Source: Nocardioides renjunii | GTDB lineage: Bacteria; Actinomycetota; Actinomycetes; Propionibacteriales; Nocardioidaceae | Assembly (NCBI RefSeq): GCF_034661175.1 | Contig: NZ_CP141058.1 | Location: 1,736,001-1,800,000, forward strand | Length of the DNA stretch: 64,000 nt | Reading direction: 5' to 3' | Shown: in pieces, positions 8,923-18,518 of the stretch | Layout: each line of letters opens with the position of its first letter | Position numbering within the stretch: the stretch's first letter is position 1 | The notes under the pieces: generated by a model | Told to the model about the DNA's origin: nothing | The model's database searches: none | The model's input: only the letters and a program-made list of their open reading frames with translations | Made by a program: the position numbers and the translations under genes

Positions 8923-10359
8923 ATGGTCACAGCTGGGCCGGAGCGCCGCACGGTCGAGGAGCGCACGGCGCTGGGCAAGCGTTCCCGCGAGCGGGCACCC
9001 CGGTCCGGGCAGGCGGCCTGGGCCCCACCACCGGACCGGGTGGACCCGGTCGCGCTGCTCGAGGAGCAGGGCTTGACCCGTGAGCAGGACCTGTTGCCGG
9101 TCCGGTACGGGCGGATGATGGCGTCGGCGTTCACGTTCTACCGCGGAGCGGCGAAGATCATGGCCGCCGACCTGCGCCACACCGACACGGCCGGCCTGGA
9201 CGCCCAGCTGTGCGGCGACACCCACCTGTCGAACTTCGGCATGTTCGCCTCGCCCGAACGCATCCTGCTGATCGACCTGAACGACTTCGACGAGACGTTG
9301 CCCGGCCCCTTCGAGTACGACGTGAAGCGGCTGGCGACGAGCGTCACGATCGCGGCGCGCCACAACGGGTTGACCGAGGACGAGGCACGGGAGGCGACCT
9401 CGGCGTCGGTCACTGCCTACCGCACCGCGATGACGGAGTTCGCCGGCATGCGCACCCTCGACGTCTGGTACGCCCGTCGCTCCGAACGCGACTTCAGCGC
9501 CGCGCTCGCGGAGGCGGCGGAGAGCCAGACGGACAAGAACCGCCGCAAGGTCGTACGAGAGGCCTCGCGCGCCACGGCGAAGGCCGTCCGGAAGGCACGG
9601 ACGCGCGACAGCTCCCAGGCGCTGGCGAAGCTCGCCGAGCACGTGGACGGCAGCTACCGGATCGCGAGCCGGCCACCGAACATCGTTCCCGCACGCGAGC
9701 TCAGCGGCGTGATGGGAGTCTCCTCCACCGAGCTGCAGTCGGCGATCGAGACGCAGTTCGCCGCATACCGGGCGTCGTTGCCAGACGACCGACGTCACCT
9801 GCTCGACAGGTTCGAGCTGGTCGACGTGGCCCGCAAGGTCGGGGGAGTCGGCAGCGTCGGCACCCGCACCTACATCGCCCTGCTCCAGGGGCGCGACGAG
9901 CGGGACCCACTCTTCCTGCAGGTGAAGGAGGCGACGAGGTCGGTGCTCGAGGACCACCTGCCGGCGAGCGGCTACGACCAGCCCGGCGAGCGGGTGGTGC
10001 GCGGGCAACGCATGATGCAGGCGGCGAGCGACATCTTCCTGGGCTGGGCGCCGGGCGTGGAGACCGACCGCCACTACTACTGGCGCCAGCTGCGGGACAT
10101 GAACGCGTCGGCGGACGTCGAGTCGATGGCCGGTCCGGTCCTGACGCTGTACGCACGCGAGTGCGGGTGGACGCTGGCCCGCGCCCATGCCCGGTCCGGT
10201 GACCCGGTCGCCATCTCGGCCTACCTGGGGAGGGGCGACGACTTCGACGGCGCCGTGACCGAGTTCGCCAGCGCGTACGCCGACCAGAACGAGCGGGACT
10301 TCGACGACTTCAGGCAGGCGGTCCGGAGCGGACGACTGGCGGCCACCGAAGGGGTCTGA
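8923..10359 (+). CDS. DUF2252 family protein (kinase-like fold)
   Basis: A 478-residue soluble protein. The start of the conserved region is RYGRMMASAFTFYRGAA, followed by CGDTHLSNFG and LIDLNDFDET. The pair D-x-H-x-x-N and D-F-D resembles the catalytic and metal-binding loops of aminoglycoside-phosphotransferase-like kinases, which fits the view of DUF2252 as a kinase-like family (established for the family only at fold level). No substrate is known. The ATG at 8923 has a strong GAGGAAGGGA Shine-Dalgarno. It starts 34 bp after the transporter and could be co-transcribed. Confidence 0.85.
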   Translation: MVTAGPERRTVEERTALGKRSRERAPRSGQAAWAPPPDRVDPVALLEEQGLTREQDLLPVRYGRMMASAFTFYRGAAKIMAADLRHTDTAGLDAQLCGDTHLSNFGMFASPERILLIDLNDFDETLPGPFEYDVKRLATSVTIAARHNGLTEDEAREATSASVTAYRTAMTEFAGMRTLDVWYARRSERDFSAALAEAAESQTDKNRRKVVREASRATAKAVRKARTRDSSQALAKLAEHVDGSYRIASRPPNIVPARELSGVMGVSSTELQSAIETQFAAYRASLPDDRRHLLDRFELVDVARKVGGVGSVGTRTYIALLQGRDERDPLFLQVKEATRSVLEDHLPASGYDQPGERVVRGQRMMQAASDIFLGWAPGVETDRHYYWRQLRDMNASADVESMAGPVLTLYARECGWTLARAHARSGDPVAISAYLGRGDDFDGAVTEFASAYADQNERDFDDFRQAVRSGRLAATEGV

Positions 10360-10421
10360 CCGACCGCGGACCACCCGTCCCGGGGGAGGCGACCGGCTGC
10401 GCCCCCGCGGCACCCTGCGGC

Positions 10422-12068
10422 ATGGGCCGGGAGTCGGGAGCGGCGTCAGCCGGCGCAGCCGGGGGCTTCGTGCTCCTCACACTGAGCTCCGGCCAGTTCC
10501 TGATGACCTTGGACAGCTCGGTCATGAACGTGTCCATCGCCCAGGTCGCCAAGGACGTCGGCACGACCGTCACCGGCGTCCAGACGGCCATCACGCTGTA
10601 CACGCTCGTGATGGCCACCCTCATGATCACCGGCGGCAAGATCGGCACGATGATCGGGCACCGCCGCGCGTTCTCGATCGGGTGCGTCATCTACGCGGCG
10701 GGTTCCCTGACCACCGCCCTGGCGCCGAGCCTCGCCGTCCTCATCCTCGGGTGGTCGTTCCTCGAGGGCATCGGAGCCGCGCTCATCATGCCCGCGATCG
10801 TGGCGATGGTGGCGTCGAACTTCCCGGCGGACCAGCGCCCACGCGCCTACGGGCTCGTCGCCGCAGCCGGAGCGATCGCCGTGGCCGCGGGTCCGCTGAT
10901 CGGCGGCGCCTTCACGACGTACCTGTCCTGGCGACTGGTGTTCGTCGGCGAGGTCGTCGTGGTCGTGGTGATCCTCGTGATGGTCCGGAGGTTGCAGGGC
11001 GTCGAGAGCCGACAGGCGTTCGCCCTCGACCACGTCGGCGTCGTGCTGTCCGCTGCCGGCCTCGGGACCGCCGTGTACGGCGTCCTCCGGTCGGGCGAGT
11101 GGGGATGGGTGCAGGCCAAGCCGGGGGCGCCGGACCTGATGGGCCTGTCCGGCACGCTGTGGCTGGTCCTGGGCGGTCTCGTCATCGTGCGGGTGTTCTT
11201 CTGGTGGGAGCAGCGGGTCACAGCGTCTGGTGGAGAGGCGCTCATCGACCCCCGGGTGCTGGGCAACCCGGTGCTCGTCGGCGGGCTGCTCATGTTCTTC
11301 TTCCAGTACCTCATCCAGGCCGGTCTGTTCTTCATCGTCCCGCTCTTCCTGTCCGTCGCCCTCGGGCTGAGCGCCGTCGAGACCGGCGTCCGGCTGCTCC
11401 CGCTGTCGGTGGCGCTGCTGGTGGCCGCCGTCGGCGTGCCGAAGGTCTGGCCCGGCGCGTCGCCGCGACGCGTCGTCACCGTCGGGCTGGCGCTGCTCCT
11501 GGCCGGTGTCGTCTCACTGATGGCGGCCCTGGAGGTCGGGGTCGGGGCGGAGGTCGTCACCGTTCCGCTGCTCCTGGCCGGTCTCGGCGTCGGCGCGCTG
11601 GCGTCGCAGCTGGGTGCGGTGACGGTGTCCGCCGTGCCCGACGAGCAGGCCGGCGATGTCGGGGGGCTGCAGAACACCTCGAGCAACCTCGGTGCCTCGC
11701 TGGGCACCGCGCTCGCCGGCTCCGTGCTGATCGGCGCCCTGACCGCCAGCCTCGTGCAGGGCATCCAGGACAACCCGGACGTGCCGGCTTCTGTGTCCAC
11801 GTCAGCATCTGTCGAGCTGTCCGGAGGCGTTCCGTTCGTCTCGACCGCCGACCTCGAGGCGGCGCTCAGCGACGCGGACGTCGCCGGTGCGACCGCCGAC
11901 GCGGTGGTCGAGGAGAACGAGTCGGCGCGCATCGCCGGGCTCAGGGCCAGCCTGGCCATCCTCGCCCTGCTGGCGACGGTCGCGCTGTTCCTGACCCGTT
12001 TCGTCCCGCGGTCACCAGTCGGGCGGCTCCCCGCCGAGACGGCGAGCGGTCCGCCCGGAGCGGCCTGA
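10422..12068 (+). CDS. MFS drug efflux transporter, DHA2 (EmrB/QacA) family
   Basis: A 548-residue integral membrane protein with about 14 hydrophobic helices. Helix 1 carries the DHA2 motif in the form LDSSVMNVSIAQVAKDVG, and the loop 2-3 region has GGKIGTMIGHRRAF, the motif A equivalent. A long acidic periplasmic loop (about residues 450-500) precedes the final helix, as in other actinobacterial DHA2 pumps. It probably exports hydrophobic compounds by proton antiport. The start is the ATG at 10422, 62 bp after the DUF2252 stop. No dedicated regulator lies next to it. Confidence 0.9.
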   Translation: MGRESGAASAGAAGGFVLLTLSSGQFLMTLDSSVMNVSIAQVAKDVGTTVTGVQTAITLYTLVMATLMITGGKIGTMIGHRRAFSIGCVIYAAGSLTTALAPSLAVLILGWSFLEGIGAALIMPAIVAMVASNFPADQRPRAYGLVAAAGAIAVAAGPLIGGAFTTYLSWRLVFVGEVVVVVVILVMVRRLQGVESRQAFALDHVGVVLSAAGLGTAVYGVLRSGEWGWVQAKPGAPDLMGLSGTLWLVLGGLVIVRVFFWWEQRVTASGGEALIDPRVLGNPVLVGGLLMFFFQYLIQAGLFFIVPLFLSVALGLSAVETGVRLLPLSVALLVAAVGVPKVWPGASPRRVVTVGLALLLAGVVSLMAALEVGVGAEVVTVPLLLAGLGVGALASQLGAVTVSAVPDEQAGDVGGLQNTSSNLGASLGTALAGSVLIGALTASLVQGIQDNPDVPASVSTSASVELSGGVPFVSTADLEAALSDADVAGATADAVVEENESARIAGLRASLAILALLATVALFLTRFVPRSPVGRLPAETASGPPGAA

Positions 12069-12117
12069 GCCGGACCCCCACCGCACGTGCGACCGCCTCA
12101 GCGCTACATGCCGGTCG

Positions 12118-12540
12118 TCAGCCGGTGTTGTCGACGGTCGATTCTCGTGCTGCGGTGAACGCCGGGTCGCTGTGTCCGAGGTACTCGGAGACGGCTCGGA
12201 TCGACTCTCCGGCGTCGAGGAGGACCGAGGCGTACCAGTGGCCCACGGGCGTGGGTTCCGTTGTCGCGGCTGGGTTCGACCCCAGTGGCTTTCTGGGCGG
12301 GGCGCCACAGGTTGCTGTTGAAGTAGTTGCGGTTGAGCGCGGACCTCGCTCGTGTCGTGAGCAGCAAGCGAACGGCGACTCGTTCCTCGTTCTCGGGGGT
12401 GTTCCACAGGAGCTCGACGCGCGCGGGGTGGGGAATGCGGCCGTGTGCGCGTTGACCTCGTCGCTGACGCTCGGGGGCAACGGCACCGTCCGCAGCGCTC
12501 CGTTTCGGAACCAACCACGACCAGTCCATTTGCCCCACAG
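12118..12540 (-). pseudogene. Decayed tyrosine recombinase/integrase, C-terminal part
   Basis: Pieces of the catalytic domain of an actinobacterial phage-type integrase appear in two alternating frames: VPLPPSVSDEVNAH, then ELLWNTPENEERVAVRLL through YFNSNLWRPAQKATGVEP, then HWYASVLLDAGESIRAVSEYL ending LGHSDPAFT (parts quoted separately). At least two frameshifts, near 12425 and 12270, are needed to join them. The second catalytic Arg (normally LRH) reads VGH, and the terminal Tyr segment is gone. The N-terminal half is absent upstream. It cannot be active and marks past integration at the edge of the accessory segment. Confidence 0.72.
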
Positions 12541-12573
12541 GTGGCTCCTGCTCGCGCCTCGTCGACGCGCAGA

Positions 12574-13422
12574 TCAGAGCATCTCGAGCGGCACCTTGCA
12601 GGATGGTGGTGGAAACATCTGGTCGAGCTGTTCCAGCTCCGCTGCGCTGAAGCTGATCTCCAGCGCGGCGCGGTTCTCCGCCACGCGCGCCGGAGTGGAG
12701 GCTTTCACGATGGCGAACACCTCAGGGACTCGCAGCACCCAGGCGAGGGCCAGCTGGGCCGCGGTCACTCCCTTCGCGGCGGCCATGTCACTGACCGCTG
12801 GGTCCTCGAGCAGCCGGCCGTGGTCGACCGGGGAGTAGGCCATGAGGGGCAGGCCGGCCTCGCGACAGCGCGGGAGAAGGTCGTATTCAGGGCCGCGGCG
12901 GGCCAGGTTGTACAGCACCTGATCGGTCTGCACCCGCGCTCCGCCCGGCACCGAGGCCAGCTCGTCCAGGTCGGGGGCGTCGAAGTTGCTCACACCCCAG
13001 CCGCGAATCAGCCCGGCCTGCACCAGTTCCTCGAACGCCGCCACCGTGTCTGCCAACGGCACTCGCCCGCGCCAGTGCAGCAGGTACAAGTCGAGGTGAT
13101 CGGTGCCCAACCGCCGCAAGCTGGCCTGGCACGCCTCCACCGTCCCTCGTCGCGTGGCGTTGTTGGGCATCACCTTGCTGACGAGGTAGACACTGTCCCG
13201 CCGTCCCGCTATGACCTCGCCGACGAGCTCCTCGGCGGCGCCGTGGCCGTACATCTCGGCGGTGTCGATCAGCGTCAGGCCACTCTCGATGCCCGTGCGC
13301 AGGGCGGCGAACTCGGTAGCGCGCCGGGCGCGCTGCTCACCCAGGTACCAGGTGCCGAGGCCCAGCGCCGGGACGATGCCCCCGTTGGGCAGGGACACGG
13401 CGCGGATGGCGGGTGCGGTCAT
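12574..13422 (-). CDS. Aldo/keto reductase
   Basis: A 282-residue NADPH-dependent oxidoreductase with a TIM-barrel. The catalytic tetrad is visible: Asp in LIDTAEMYG, Tyr in the same segment, Lys in YLVSKVMP and His in YLLHWRG. The C-terminal NADPH region has AIVKASTPARVAENRAAL, close to the usual IPKxxxxxRxxEN except that Pro is replaced by Val-Lys. The ATG at 13422 has GAGGAC upstream and gives the normal N-terminus (SLPNGGIVPALGLGT). It would reduce aldehydes or ketones. It stands alone between the integrase remnant and a 386-bp gap. Confidence 0.9.
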   Translation of the reverse strand: MTAPAIRAVSLPNGGIVPALGLGTWYLGEQRARRATEFAALRTGIESGLTLIDTAEMYGHGAAEELVGEVIAGRRDSVYLVSKVMPNNATRRGTVEACQASLRRLGTDHLDLYLLHWRGRVPLADTVAAFEELVQAGLIRGWGVSNFDAPDLDELASVPGGARVQTDQVLYNLARRGPEYDLLPRCREAGLPLMAYSPVDHGRLLEDPAVSDMAAAKGVTAAQLALAWVLRVPEVFAIVKASTPARVAENRAALEISFSAAELEQLDQMFPPPSCKVPLEML

Positions 13423-13808
13423 GGCGGTGTCCTCGGGGTGCGGCTGGCGGAACGAGGGGTGTGGAGGGTCGGGCCGGGTGTCGACTCGCGGCCAGGATTG
13501 GCCCGTGGCAGCCCGAGTAGAACGGGGCTGGAGCAACACAGCAGTTCCCTCGACCATGGTAGGCCCGGAAATCGAGTTCGAGTTCGGGGCAGGTCCAGGG
13601 TCTGCTCTCGAGGAAGCTGTGACACGCGCTGCGCACGCGTTCTGGCGTGCCTGGGCAACGGGGACAACAACTGAGCAACGGAGCATCCGGATCTGCCGCG
13701 ATGCGCGCAGATCTGCCGATGAGCGGACGTCGGCCTCAGTCAGCAGGTCGTCACAACCTTCTGGTCCGATGCGTCGTCGTACTGGTAGGTCGACGATCAA
13801 GGGGAATC
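13423..13808. other. Intergenic stretch between divergent genes
   Basis: It lies between the aldo/keto reductase and the RTX-like gene, which point away from each other, so it must hold both promoters. AAGGGGA lies just before the ATG at 13809. I see no convincing gene, repeat or operator in the rest. Confidence 0.6.
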
Positions 13809-15086
13809 ATGAGGACCATCAGTCTGACCGCCGTCGCGCTTCTAGGCGCGGTGCTGCTCGCGCCAGTGGGCACGGCCGCCGCAGCGGGCGAGACATGTCA
13901 GGGGCAGGCGGCGACCATCGTCGGGACGCCCGGGGGTGAGATCACCGGCACGGAGGGCGCGGACGTCATTGTCACGAACGACGCGACGCGAGTCGACGCG
14001 CTCGGCGGCGATGACCTCGTGTGCGCGACCGGCGAGCGTAGCGGCTACGACTCCGCCACCGGCACCTTCACTTTCGTCCCCGCCATCCTCGGCGCGGGGG
14101 CCGACACGTTCATCCCCTCCGAGCGGAGCGGATCCACGATCTACGCGGGCACCGTCGACGGCACCGACACCGAGGCCGACGTCATCCGCCTCAGCTGGAC
14201 CGCCGGCCTCGTCATCTCCGGCATGCCGGGCCGGCCGAACGCCGACATCATCGACCTCGGCGGCAGCGGCGACGTCAGGTGGAGCGGCATCCAAACCGCT
14301 CCGGGCGCGGTGTCCGCGGCGATCAACAGCATCGGCACCGGCGACTTGAGCGTTCGATCCGTGAACGGCGACGTCACCATGGACGCCCGCGGCACGGTGA
14401 CGGGGGTCGACACCGCGCTTACCTGGACGGGCCGGCTCGCCCGGCTCGGTTTCACTACGTCGGCCAAGCACGGACGGTTCACGTTCCGCGGAACCGACAG
14501 CATGGAGCACATCAAGGTCAACGCGCCGACGACGTATGACCGCGACATCGCGCTCGGCAGCGGCAACGACCTCTACGAGTCGAACAGCCTGGGCGGAAAG
14601 GCGACGCGGATCAAGGGCGACATCGGGCGCAACACACTGCTGCTCGACCTCAAGAGCCACGACCGGGTGCGCGCCGACCTGAGCCGTTCCCGGGTGACGG
14701 CCACCAAGGCGGGCGTCACGGACTCGATCCGCATCAGCGACTTCAATGGCCTCATCGTGGCCGCGAAGCGCGCCGTCGTCATCGGCACCGACCGCACGGA
14801 CTTCATCAGGGTCGCCGCGTGCCGGACGACGATCAAGGGAAAGAAGGGCGGGGACGAGCTCTACGTTGACTACAAGCTCAAGAGTCATGGCGCAGAATTT
14901 TTGACCCCGCCTCGGTGCTCCGACTACGAGGCCACGATCGACGGCGGCTCCGGCAACGACTTCATCACCGGGAACTACGGCGATGACCGCCTCATCGGCG
15001 GCCCTGGCAACGACAGCGTGCGGGGTCAAGACGGGCGCGACGTGTGCCAGGGCGAGACGATTCGGGGATGCGAGAAGCGCATCTGA
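13809..15086 (+). CDS. Secreted RTX-like calcium-binding repeat protein
   Basis: A 425-residue exported protein. A Sec signal peptide covers about residues 1-27 (MRTISLTAVALLGAVLLAPV, then AxA before GETCQGQ). Glycine/aspartate-rich repeats of the RTX type appear near the N-terminus (GTEGADVIVTNDATRVDALGGDDLVCA) and at the C-terminus (GGSGNDFITGNYGDDRLIGG), the latter quoted in part. The middle is beta-rich and non-catalytic in appearance. Several Cys at the two ends could form disulfides. The fold should bind calcium outside the cell. No type I secretion genes are nearby, which fits Sec export. Function unknown. Confidence 0.8.
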   Translation: MRTISLTAVALLGAVLLAPVGTAAAAGETCQGQAATIVGTPGGEITGTEGADVIVTNDATRVDALGGDDLVCATGERSGYDSATGTFTFVPAILGAGADTFIPSERSGSTIYAGTVDGTDTEADVIRLSWTAGLVISGMPGRPNADIIDLGGSGDVRWSGIQTAPGAVSAAINSIGTGDLSVRSVNGDVTMDARGTVTGVDTALTWTGRLARLGFTTSAKHGRFTFRGTDSMEHIKVNAPTTYDRDIALGSGNDLYESNSLGGKATRIKGDIGRNTLLLDLKSHDRVRADLSRSRVTATKAGVTDSIRISDFNGLIVAAKRAVVIGTDRTDFIRVAACRTTIKGKKGGDELYVDYKLKSHGAEFLTPPRCSDYEATIDGGSGNDFITGNYGDDRLIGGPGNDSVRGQDGRDVCQGETIRGCEKRI

Positions 15087-15607
15087 CCCAGCGATAGGCG
15101 CCTCTCGTGTGCCCCGCAGCGGGTCAGGTAGCAGCCGCACGACTTCTCCAAAGCGTCCACTCATGCCGCGTTGCGTATGTCTTTCCGGCCTCAGCCGACG
15201 CCTGTACGTCACGGAGGTGGTTGTACCGAGTACTGGGCGTTGGCATCACTTACGGCAGTACACACATCGGCGATGTCACGGACTCGCTGCGCACGTTCGA
15301 AGCCGCGGCGCTGGTGCCGGGGGCAGGTGCGGTCCAGCCAGAAGGAAGAGACCCGATTCGTCGCCAGCGCCTGTGGGCCGGGGTCGTTGGAGAGCTCGGC
15401 AGCGCCCAGCCCCGACCGAACGTGAAGCAGAGCCGAGCCGTCCCGGAGGCTTGGAGAGCACGTCACATCTTCGTGCGGACGAAACCATCGTCCGTGAATG
15501 CATGGGGTGCGAGGTACTTGGTGAGCGTCCATGTGAGTTGGTCAGTGAGGCAAGCTGGGCGCGGCTCGACCGAGATCCCGTTCACCGTAGGGGCCGCGAC
15601 GACCGTG
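15087..15607. other. Gene-poor stretch
   Basis: About 520 bp with several open frames on both strands, but none shows a recognisable domain, a good ribosome binding site or plausible composition. It may be decayed DNA of the accessory region. I see no clear repeat or hairpin. Confidence 0.5.
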
Positions 15608-15913
15608 TCACGCGGTCTCCGGCGCGGCGCAGGTCGAGCCGTCCGGCCGGCGAGGAGTCCGGTCGCGCAACCACTGTGTGGTCCCAGCAGCCATGCCGCG
15701 CGACTTGGGCATTCGGTCCAGCGGAACCACGATCAGCGAGGCTTCGTTCGGGAGCGACCACTTGATGGCGTGGTAGACCGACGAGAGCGATTCGGTGCTC
15801 TCCAGCGCGAGCAGGCCGGGTGCGATGAGCCGCGCTTCGTGCCACGGCCCCTCGAGGTCCTGCACGGGATCCGAGGTCCAAGCCAGATAGACGGTCACGG
15901 GGTCACGTTCCAT
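15608..15913 (-). CDS. Unrecognised small protein, paralogous to the ORF at 28034
   Basis: A 101-residue acidic-to-neutral soluble protein beginning MERDPVTVYLAWTSDP. I do not recognise the family. Its second half, YHAIKWSLPNEASLIVVPL then MPKSRGMAAGTTQWLRDR, matches a second ORF in this window, HALKWSLPDGVAVVVAP then LPKAKGLAPGTNRWLRAR at 28034-28201. Conservation of two diverged copies argues that it is a real protein. No strong Shine-Dalgarno is seen before the ATG at 15913. The last 15 residues look like unconserved tail. Confidence 0.6.
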   Translation of the reverse strand: MERDPVTVYLAWTSDPVQDLEGPWHEARLIAPGLLALESTESLSSVYHAIKWSLPNEASLIVVPLDRMPKSRGMAAGTTQWLRDRTPRRPDGSTCAAPETA

Positions 15914-16021
15914 GACGAATCGGGACGCAACCCCGTCTGCTCCGCCGGCCGCATGTGGTCCCTGGCCTGAACACGGGCGATATGACCGCCATGAACCAGG
16001 ATCGAGCGACGTCGTGCGAGC

Positions 16022-17632
16022 TCATCGGACTCCGGTGCGGCGGAGTCGCCAGGCGCGCAGTGCCAGGTGCAGGTTGAGCTTCGTGTCGACGTCGGCCAGG
16101 TCGTGGCCGGATATCGCGGTGATGCGGCTGAGCCGGTAGCGCAGCGTGTTGCGGTGGACCGAGAGCGCACGTGCCGTGTCGGCGTACCTGCCGCCCAGAT
16201 CGAGGTACATCGCGAGCGTGTGTACGAGATCGGTGCCATGACCGTCGTCATAGTTCATGAGGTCTGCCAGCCAGTGATCGATCAGACGTTCGACCTCACC
16301 GACGTTGCCGTCGAGGGCGAGGATCCGTTCGACCCCCAGATCGGAGTAGGCGACGGAGCCGCGCGGGTCGCTGGACTGCCGCCGTGCCGTGAGCGCTCTC
16401 TGGGCCTGCTCATAGGCGTGCGGGATGTGCTCGGGTGAACTGCTGGGCTCACCCTTGGCGATCAAGCCGTCGTTGTCGCCATGCGCGCGACACAGGTCCT
16501 CGTACAACAGGCCGATGTCGACACCGTGGTGGACGAGACCCACCACCATGCCTTGGGTCCGGGTCAGCAGGCAGGGCAGTCGCTGATGCGCCACGGCGGT
16601 CCTGACTCGATCCACGTCCCGGTCGCTGGCCCACGTGCCCGTGTCGGACGACCACGTCGACACGACCAGGTCATGTCGACCGCGAAGATCGTAGCCCTGC
16701 GCGGCCGCTCGGCCGATGGCCGCTTCCACAGGAATGCCGGTGACAAGGTCTTCGAGCAGGTCACGACTCAGCCGGTTCTCCATCTCGCCCATCGCTGCGG
16801 CATGCCCCCGAAGCAGTCCGAGCGCGACGCTGGCGTACTGCAGCGCGACGCTGGCGTTGTCATCGCTCTGCCCTGGGTCCGTCGGCATCACCAGCTCGAC
16901 CGTGCCGAACTCCGGCCGTCCGCCGATCACCGCCACGAGGGGGTCTCCGATGCCGGCCACAGGTGACCGGTCGGTCAAGGTGACCCGCGTCGTCTCGTGC
17001 GCGAATCCATCCCGAACGACGACGGCGCACCCTGTGAGTCGGCTCAACGACGTGGCCATGTCCAGCTCGGTCCCGGTGGCAGCGAGGTGGATGAACTCGT
17101 CCTGCACCGCCTCCCGGTGGCGGAGAGCGGCAAGGGCGCCAGCCAACTCCGTGTTGGCCGAGTCGAGCTCGGCTGCGCGTCGATGGTCGCGCTCATGGAG
17201 CTCGGCGTCCACGAGCGCACTACCAAGGAGGTGGCCGAGACGCTCGATGACGACCACCTGCTCGTCAACGGGCCTGGTGGAGTGCCTCAGGACCAACTGC
17301 CCCGATGAGCCGGACAAGGCGGCGACGGCCGTCGTACACGTCCAGTAGTCGCCGAGGTCCTCGACCAACGTCCGGTCACCGGACCCGAGGCTCGGCTTCG
17401 TCGCCTGCCCGGGGGGCCAGGTGGTCCACTGCTCGTGCCGTTGGAACGTCGCCTGAACGAGCTGGCAGCCAGTTACCGACTCCACCGCCTGGCCGAGCAC
17501 GTCGAGGACCTCGTCGACATCGTGGCTGTCCAGCCTCAGCAGTGACACCACCAGGAGCTCAGGGAGCTCGGCTCTCGACGGCGGCTCAGGGTCGGGAAGA
17601 GAAGAGGACAGCACATACGTGGCGCTTGTCAT
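16022..17632 (-). CDS. PucR/CdaR-family transcriptional regulator
   Basis: A 536-residue regulator. The N-terminal half looks GAF-like and has a helical linker (AALRHREAVQDEFIHLAATG). The C-terminal third is the PucR helix-turn-helix: LVHTLAMYLDLGGRYADTA then LSVHRNTLRYRLSRI and a final LHLALRAWRL. PucR-type proteins act as activators or repressors of catabolic genes such as those for purines or amino acids. The start is uncertain: ATG 17632 gives a normal length but has only a weak GGAAT upstream; ATG 17743 is an alternative. It follows the ANTAR pseudogene on the same strand. Confidence 0.85.
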   Translation of the reverse strand: MTSATYVLSSSLPDPEPPSRAELPELLVVSLLRLDSHDVDEVLDVLGQAVESVTGCQLVQATFQRHEQWTTWPPGQATKPSLGSGDRTLVEDLGDYWTCTTAVAALSGSSGQLVLRHSTRPVDEQVVVIERLGHLLGSALVDAELHERDHRRAAELDSANTELAGALAALRHREAVQDEFIHLAATGTELDMATSLSRLTGCAVVVRDGFAHETTRVTLTDRSPVAGIGDPLVAVIGGRPEFGTVELVMPTDPGQSDDNASVALQYASVALGLLRGHAAAMGEMENRLSRDLLEDLVTGIPVEAAIGRAAAQGYDLRGRHDLVVSTWSSDTGTWASDRDVDRVRTAVAHQRLPCLLTRTQGMVVGLVHHGVDIGLLYEDLCRAHGDNDGLIAKGEPSSSPEHIPHAYEQAQRALTARRQSSDPRGSVAYSDLGVERILALDGNVGEVERLIDHWLADLMNYDDGHGTDLVHTLAMYLDLGGRYADTARALSVHRNTLRYRLSRITAISGHDLADVDTKLNLHLALRAWRLRRTGVR

Positions 17633-17712
17633 AAGGGATTCCGGTCTGTGCGCGATGCGGATGGCAGGCGCTACCGGGTCTGGGGCAGCATCACAGTGGT
17701 GACGACGTGTCT

Positions 17713-18128
17713 TCAGGTTAGACCGGAGAGGCACCATGGACAATGCTCGTTCGCCACCAACAGGCCCACATCCGGATCTGCCGATGAGCGGATGCGTGGC
17801 TTCCTGGCGGCATTCACCTGGTCGGCCGCGTCACGCCACTCTGCCGTCCCCATGGCTAGGGATGTCCCGAGCCTGAAGACGTCTTTCGCGATACCTAGGA
17901 CTTGCGATTCTCGTGCATCGACCGCCGGCGCACGTACGAGAAGGCGACCTCCGCGTCGATGTCGAGCCGGGCCATCAGGATGCCTATGGCCTGGCCGGTA
18001 AGTGCTCGGCTTTCGAGGGCTTCGCGGAGCTGTCGGTTCTCCGCCTCGAACCCGGTGAGGGCACGCCGCAGGTCCCGCTCGTTGTTCGACTCCACAGTTT
18101 GAAGCGAGGGAGGCTCCGAGAGGGCCAT
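17713..18128 (-). pseudogene. ANTAR-domain RNA-binding regulator with a frameshift
   Basis: From ATG 18128 the frame encodes a coiled segment (DLRRALTGFEAENRQLREAL) and then the ANTAR core SRALTGQAIGILMARLDID, AEVAFSYVRRRSMHENRK. It then hits TAG at 17895. Shifting frame by one base at about 17898-17903 continues the domain with VLGIAKDVFRLGTSLA, which is what ANTAR proteins carry there, and runs to 17713. ANTAR domains bind paired RNA hairpins to prevent termination. The gene looks recently broken by one indel, unless it is a sequencing error. Confidence 0.65.
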
Positions 18129-18518
18129 GGCTGGATGCCTGGCCGGTCGGCACGTCGACGGGGGTTCTTCACCACGAGACCGGAGAGCGAGTTCCGGGGA
18201 TGCGATGTGACGACCTCGAATGCGGCGTCGGCACCCACGTCCCCTTTTGTCGTGTCGCGGCTGGACGCTCTCCGAGACCCGAGGCGCCTCGGATGCGAGC
18301 TCGGGTGCCTGGTGGTTCATCGATCTCACCAACTCCCGACCAGAGCATCAGTCGAGCACCGGCTGTCTCCCGTGAACACCGTCCAAAGGGGTGGGGTTGG
18401 TGCCCCAGGTCCAAAGAGCACTCGTGACTTCGGCCTGCTGTGCCCATGACTCGCCGGTGGTTCGTTGCGAGTGTCGAAGGCGTGCGGACATGACCACCAC
18501 AACGATTGGAGATTCGCC
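18129..18518. other. Intergenic stretch before the dehydrogenase cluster
   Basis: About 390 bp between the ANTAR pseudogene and the divergent dehydrogenase genes. It should contain the promoter of the cluster at 18519. TTGGAG before that ATG is a plausible ribosome binding site. I see no gene, clear operator or long repeat. Confidence 0.55.

Noticed and set aside
12260-12300. GGGTTCGACCCC, which resembles a tRNA T-arm
   Set aside because: It lies inside the integrase remnant coding for ATGVEPSRDNG; no matching acceptor stem or anticodon arm is seen.
15107-15970. A 287-codon open frame in the gene-poor region, plus strand
   Set aside because: No domain, no ribosome binding site, and it runs antisense to the better-supported small protein at 15608.
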